From: Firmicutes bacterium UBA2296
GTDB lineage: Bacteria > Bacillota > UBA994
Assembly: GCA_002345475.1 (NCBI GenBank)
Contig: DDWC01000096.1
Span: 1 to 7,828 of the forward strand
Direction: 5' to 3'
DNA: 7,828 nt
The position numbers were made by a program, and so were the translations under genes. The notes below the pieces were generated by a model, which saw nothing but the letters and a program-made list of their open reading frames with translations, was not told the origin of the DNA and did not search any database. This document shows, in pieces, positions 5,113 to 7,828 of the stretch (positions within the stretch are counted from its first letter, which is position 1; every line of letters begins with the position of its first letter).

Positions 5113-5763
5113 TTGCCGAAGAAACCAGATCTGTTCAGCGGAATCTCTCATCTGATCGGCGCTGTTATGTCCGTGGCTGCCCTGATTGCGCTGGTTGTGG
5201 TCGCAGTCAGGCAAGGTTCTATATGGCATGTCGTTTCCTTTGCCATCTTTGGTGCCAGCCTTATCATGCTTTACACTGCCAGCACCCTGTATCACCTCAT
5301 ACCGGCGGACGAAAAGTGGATAACCATACTGCGCAAGCTGGACCACAGCATGATCTTTGTGTTAATTGCGGGGTCTTACACCCCCTATTGTCTGGTGGCC
5401 TTGCGAGGTCCCTGGGGCTACGGCCTGCTGGCTGCAATCTGGGGGATTGCGGCCCTGGGTATCGTCCTGAAGTTGTTCTGGCTGCAGGCTCCCCGCTGGT
5501 TGTATACCGGCTTCTACCTGTTCATGGGCTGGCTGGTCGTTATAGCTATTGGCCCTTTGATGCGCAGTGTTCCCCGGGGGGCCCTGATCTGGCTTGGTGT
5601 CGGGGGACTCGCTTACACCGTTGGCGCAGTGTTCTACGGGACAAGGTGGCCCAGTCTCCTGCCGGGCGTTTTTGGCTTTCACGAGATATGGCATCTCTTT
5701 GTCATGGCCGGTAGCACGGCGCATTTCTGGGCTGTGTTCCGCCACATTTCCCGGATGAACTAA
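5113..5763 (+). CDS. Hemolysin III / PAQR-family seven-helix membrane protein
   Basis: 216 residues from TTG 5113, chosen because SD AAGGAGGG (5098-5105) has a 7-nt spacer to it. ATG 5083 would add ten residues ahead of the SD. The protein has about seven hydrophobic helices: roughly 12-32, 38-61, 78-97, 101-123, 130-148, 156-174 and 190-211. The family signatures are complete: STLYH (57-61), DHSMIFVLIAGSYTP (78-91) and HEIWHLFVMAGSTAHF (190-205). H61, D78, H190 and H194 correspond to the zinc site of PAQR receptors and the related ceramidase-like CREST superfamily. The bacterial members are called hemolysin III (YqfA type), but true haemolytic activity is doubtful for most; lipid hydrolysis or membrane-lipid homeostasis is an inference from the superfamily. 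The gene lies 41 bp after the D-aminoacylase and 33 bp before a monoacylglycerol-lipase-like gene. Length is normal for the family. Confidence 0.92.
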   Translation: MPKKPDLFSGISHLIGAVMSVAALIALVVVAVRQGSIWHVVSFAIFGASLIMLYTASTLYHLIPADEKWITILRKLDHSMIFVLIAGSYTPYCLVALRGPWGYGLLAAIWGIAALGIVLKLFWLQAPRWLYTGFYLFMGWLVVIAIGPLMRSVPRGALIWLGVGGLAYTVGAVFYGTRWPSLLPGVFGFHEIWHLFVMAGSTAHFWAVFRHISRMN

Positions 5764-5796
5764 CCCTGTCTGCACGTTCTGAAAGGTTGTGTCCGT

Positions 5797-6609
5797 ATGT
5801 CTCAGTCAGGCGACCGCAATCCTGTGCTCTGTTGTTACCCTGCCAATCCGCCGCGGTACACATTGCTGATTGTGCCCGGCTATGCCGACCATGCCGGACG
5901 GTATAGCCATGTTGGCGAGTACTTTGCTGCACGGGGGGCAGATGTATACGCTCTCGACGTTACCGGGCATGGTAAGGCTTCCGGGCGACGTGGGCACATC
6001 GACTCCTTTGCTCAATACCGCCACGATGTGCTTAACGCCCTGGAACATGTGACACCTCAGGCCAAAGGCCCCGTTTTCCTGCTTGGGCATAGCCTGGGAG
6101 GTCTCATCGTGTCTTCTACGCTGTTGCACGATCAGCCCAGAGTGAGCGGAGTTATGCTCTCATCGCCTTTTCTCGGCATGTCCATGCCTGTGCCGCCGGC
6201 CAAGGCCGCCCTGGCCAGGGCTCTGGCCAGTTTCCTGCCGGCGCTGACCATGGCTAATAACATCCCGGCAAACCATCTTTCCCGCGACAGCAGCGTTGGT
6301 GAAGCTTACCTTTCCGATCCTCTGGTTTTTCGCACTGCGACTGCCCGCTGGTTCACCGAAACCATGGATGCCATGTCCGAGGTGCGCAGCAGGGCCGGAG
6401 AAATATCAGAGTCTGTGCTGGTTCTGCAGGCTGGGGATGATCGCATTGCCAGCAAAGAGGCTGTCATAGATGTTTTTGCGGCACTGGGCAGTAAGGACAA
6501 GACTTATCTCGAATATCCCGGGTTCTACCATGAGATACTGAACGAGATTGGCAAGGAGCAAGTCATGTCTGACATGGTCGAGTGGATAGAGAAGAAAATC
6601 GCCCATTAG
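5797..6609 (+). CDS. Alpha/beta hydrolase, monoacylglycerol lipase / lysophospholipase-like
   Basis: 270 residues from ATG 5797 with SD GAAAGG (5781-5786). The fold is typical of the Hydrolase_4 (serine aminopeptidase S33-like) group. LLIVPGYADHAGRY (23-36) provides the oxyanion-hole region, corresponding to the HG-x-x-EH-x-GRY motif of monoacylglycerol lipases, here with Pro-Gly-Tyr in place of His-Gly. ALDVTGHGKASGRRGHID (52-69) is the characteristic D-x-x-GHG-x-S-x-G-x-RGH block. The nucleophile is Ser99 in GHSLGG, the acid Asp215 in AGDDRIAS and the base His245 in GFYHEI, so the triad is complete. A cap region of about 130-190 (Ala/Pro-rich) fits lipid substrates. No signal peptide is visible, so it is cytoplasmic or membrane-associated. 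Substrates of relatives are monoacylglycerols or lysophospholipids. Its position directly after a PAQR/hemolysin III gene hints at membrane-lipid turnover (inference). Confidence 0.9.
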   Translation: MSQSGDRNPVLCCYPANPPRYTLLIVPGYADHAGRYSHVGEYFAARGADVYALDVTGHGKASGRRGHIDSFAQYRHDVLNALEHVTPQAKGPVFLLGHSLGGLIVSSTLLHDQPRVSGVMLSSPFLGMSMPVPPAKAALARALASFLPALTMANNIPANHLSRDSSVGEAYLSDPLVFRTATARWFTETMDAMSEVRSRAGEISESVLVLQAGDDRIASKEAVIDVFAALGSKDKTYLEYPGFYHEILNEIGKEQVMSDMVEWIEKKIAH

Positions 6610-6624
6610 CAGCAAAGGCGGGCC

Positions 6625-6630
6625 GGAGGT
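6625..6630 (+). promoter_or_regulatory. Shine-Dalgarno favouring the TTG start of the lipoprotein
   Basis: GGAGGT, 7 nt before TTG 6638. The in-frame ATG 6647 would be 16 nt away, which is less favourable. Confidence 0.6.
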
Positions 6631-6637
6631 GTTTATC

Positions 6638-7828
6638 TTGAAGAGAATGTTGCTTGGTGTTTTGCTGCTGGTTCTGACCCTTAGTCTGGTTTTATCGGCA
6701 TGCACCCGAAAGGTGGAGGAGCCCGGACCCGCAGATCCCCCCAGACATCCCGTTCCCGAACCTCGATCTGTGGCCCTCGATGAGGTTACCTACGGAGAGG
6801 TCAAACTGCAAAGAATCTTCTCTGACTTTGCCGGGGTATCTGACTACGCCCTGGTATCGGGTGGGCTGCTTTACGTGTACGGGGACACGTTGTGGTCAAC
6901 CAGGTTTGACTCCTGGCACACCGCGGTTGAAACGCATCTGGCTCCAGACAGGGATAAGTGGCACAAAGACCTGAGCGAGTCGCACCGTCGCCTGCGGGAG
7001 CAATCGGATACGCTGCCCCAGTTTCTCTCCGGGGTGGCAGTGAGTCAGGGTCGTTATCTCGATGCAGAATACCTGCTGGCCTTTAGCGGCCAAAACGATC
7101 GCCGGGCACTTTTCCTGACAGAACCCGGCGGTCAAATGCGGGCAGTCCTGCGTGACGCCGAAGAACTGACCTTGCTGGGCTGGGCAGATCGAGCCTCACT
7201 GGTCTTCTTCGCCGATCTCCCGGAGCTCGGGCCAAACATCTATGTGCTGGATACCTGGCACGACTTTGTGGTGCCGATGCGTGCCGCGCACCAGGACACC
7301 CTGAACCTGCCGCGTCCAATAGTCACTGACACCTTTGTGGGTGCCACTGGCCTGATGTGGCGCTACGACGGGACAAGTGTGGCCTACACCGTGGGCAACA
7401 GGGTCTATGCGATAGACGGGGCAGCCTCGCAAAGGCAGGTCTATCTAGGCAATGCGCCGGTGGTATGGGCAAAAGGCAATATCATGATTACGGCGGATCT
7501 CGCCCAGAGCGTGCTGCCGGAGCTGAGATACGGCACCAGACAGCTGACTCTCTACCCCCTGCACCAGCCCATAACAGTTGTCGTGGACGAGTCGAAGCAA
7601 GCGCTCTACTATGTCTTTGTTGACGGGCTGGAAACCGGCCTGGCCCAGGTAAATCTGCGCGATATGAGCCAGACAGAACTGTTCTACAGCGCCGAGGGAC
7701 ACTACCTGTCGGCCCTGACCCTGTCACCGGACGCGTCAGAATTACTATTTGTTCAGGCGGTCACGCTGGATGTGGAGGACGGTCCCTACGACGAATACCG
7801 TAACGAGGTGTTTCGTTACGATCTGATA
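6638..7828 (+). CDS. Exported lipoprotein, probably with beta-propeller-like repeats, truncated by window edge
   Basis: The frame opens at TTG 6638 (SD GGAGGT) or ATG 6647 and stays open to the last base, giving 397 residues without a stop. KRMLLGVLLLVLTLSLVLSAC is a lipoprotein signal with lipobox LSAC, so Cys22 would be lipidated and the protein exported and anchored in the membrane. A Pro/Glu-rich linker follows (24-45). The mature part is rich in short beta-strands with aromatic and Gly turns, such as YALVSGGLLYVYGDTLW, VAYTVGNRVYAIDG and ALYYVFVDGLETGLAQVNL. Near the edge, LTLSPDASELLFVQ (from residue 360) resembles the SPDG-x-x-hydrophobic blade motif of TolB/WD40-like (PD40) propellers. 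No catalytic motif is visible and I do not recognise the family. It is the last visible gene of the array, 28 bp after the lipase, and may be a sensor or binding partner at the membrane. Frame, start and lipobox are secure; the fold is tentative. Confidence 0.78.
   Translation, partial: MKRMLLGVLLLVLTLSLVLSACTRKVEEPGPADPPRHPVPEPRSVALDEVTYGEVKLQRIFSDFAGVSDYALVSGGLLYVYGDTLWSTRFDSWHTAVETHLAPDRDKWHKDLSESHRRLREQSDTLPQFLSGVAVSQGRYLDAEYLLAFSGQNDRRALFLTEPGGQMRAVLRDAEELTLLGWADRASLVFFADLPELGPNIYVLDTWHDFVVPMRAAHQDTLNLPRPIVTDTFVGATGLMWRYDGTSVAYTVGNRVYAIDGAASQRQVYLGNAPVVWAKGNIMITADLAQSVLPELRYGTRQLTLYPLHQPITVVVDESKQALYYVFVDGLETGLAQVNLRDMSQTELFYSAEGHYLSALTLSPDASELLFVQAVTLDVEDGPYDEYRNEVFRYDLI

Overview
The window looks like chromosomal DNA from a bacterium of the Firmicutes (Clostridia), perhaps a Desulfotomaculum/Pelotomaculum-like lineage. 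This is an inference. It rests on strong purine-rich Shine-Dalgarno (SD) sites before every gene, two likely TTG starts, a class I cyclic-di-GMP riboswitch, an InlB/List-Bact-repeat surface protein, and a small protein that resembles hypothetical proteins I recall from Clostridia. By eye the DNA is moderately GC-rich, apart from an AT-rich intergenic stretch at about 1530-1600. No rRNA, tRNA, insertion sequence, phage gene or CRISPR array was seen.

Left part, minus strand (1-1534). A TTGACA-17 bp-TAGGCT promoter (1506-1534) probably drives a 144-residue protein of unknown function (958-1392) made of two diverged copies of one module. Its stop codon is followed by a very clear c-di-GMP-I (GEMM) riboswitch (about 840-932). 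The riboswitch leads into a secreted protein (809 to beyond base 1) with a signal peptide, a unique N-terminal domain and tandem 83-residue InlB B-type repeats. An 8-bp hairpin shares bases with the 3' end of the aptamer and abuts the SD site, which suggests that c-di-GMP controls translation of this likely adhesin.

Middle (1393-1849) is a divergent intergenic region. It holds AT-rich TATAAT boxes facing right, then a GC-rich structured segment (about 1621-1711) ending in a weak terminator-like hairpin plus T5. This could be an attenuated leader or a small RNA. I could not assign it to a known riboswitch class.

Right part, plus strand (1850-7828 and beyond) is one compact array of six genes, with gaps of about 30-40 bp or an overlap: an amidohydrolase-2 TIM-barrel hydrolase, a SAM-dependent methyltransferase, a D-aminoacylase (N-acyl-D-amino-acid deacylase) with all expected zinc ligands, a hemolysin III/PAQR-type seven-helix membrane protein, a monoacylglycerol-lipase-like serine hydrolase, and a lipoprotein cut off by the window edge. 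The first three suggest hydrolysis and methylation of an acylated or amide-containing small molecule. The next two suggest membrane-lipid or acylglycerol turnover. No shared pathway can be proven from the sequence.
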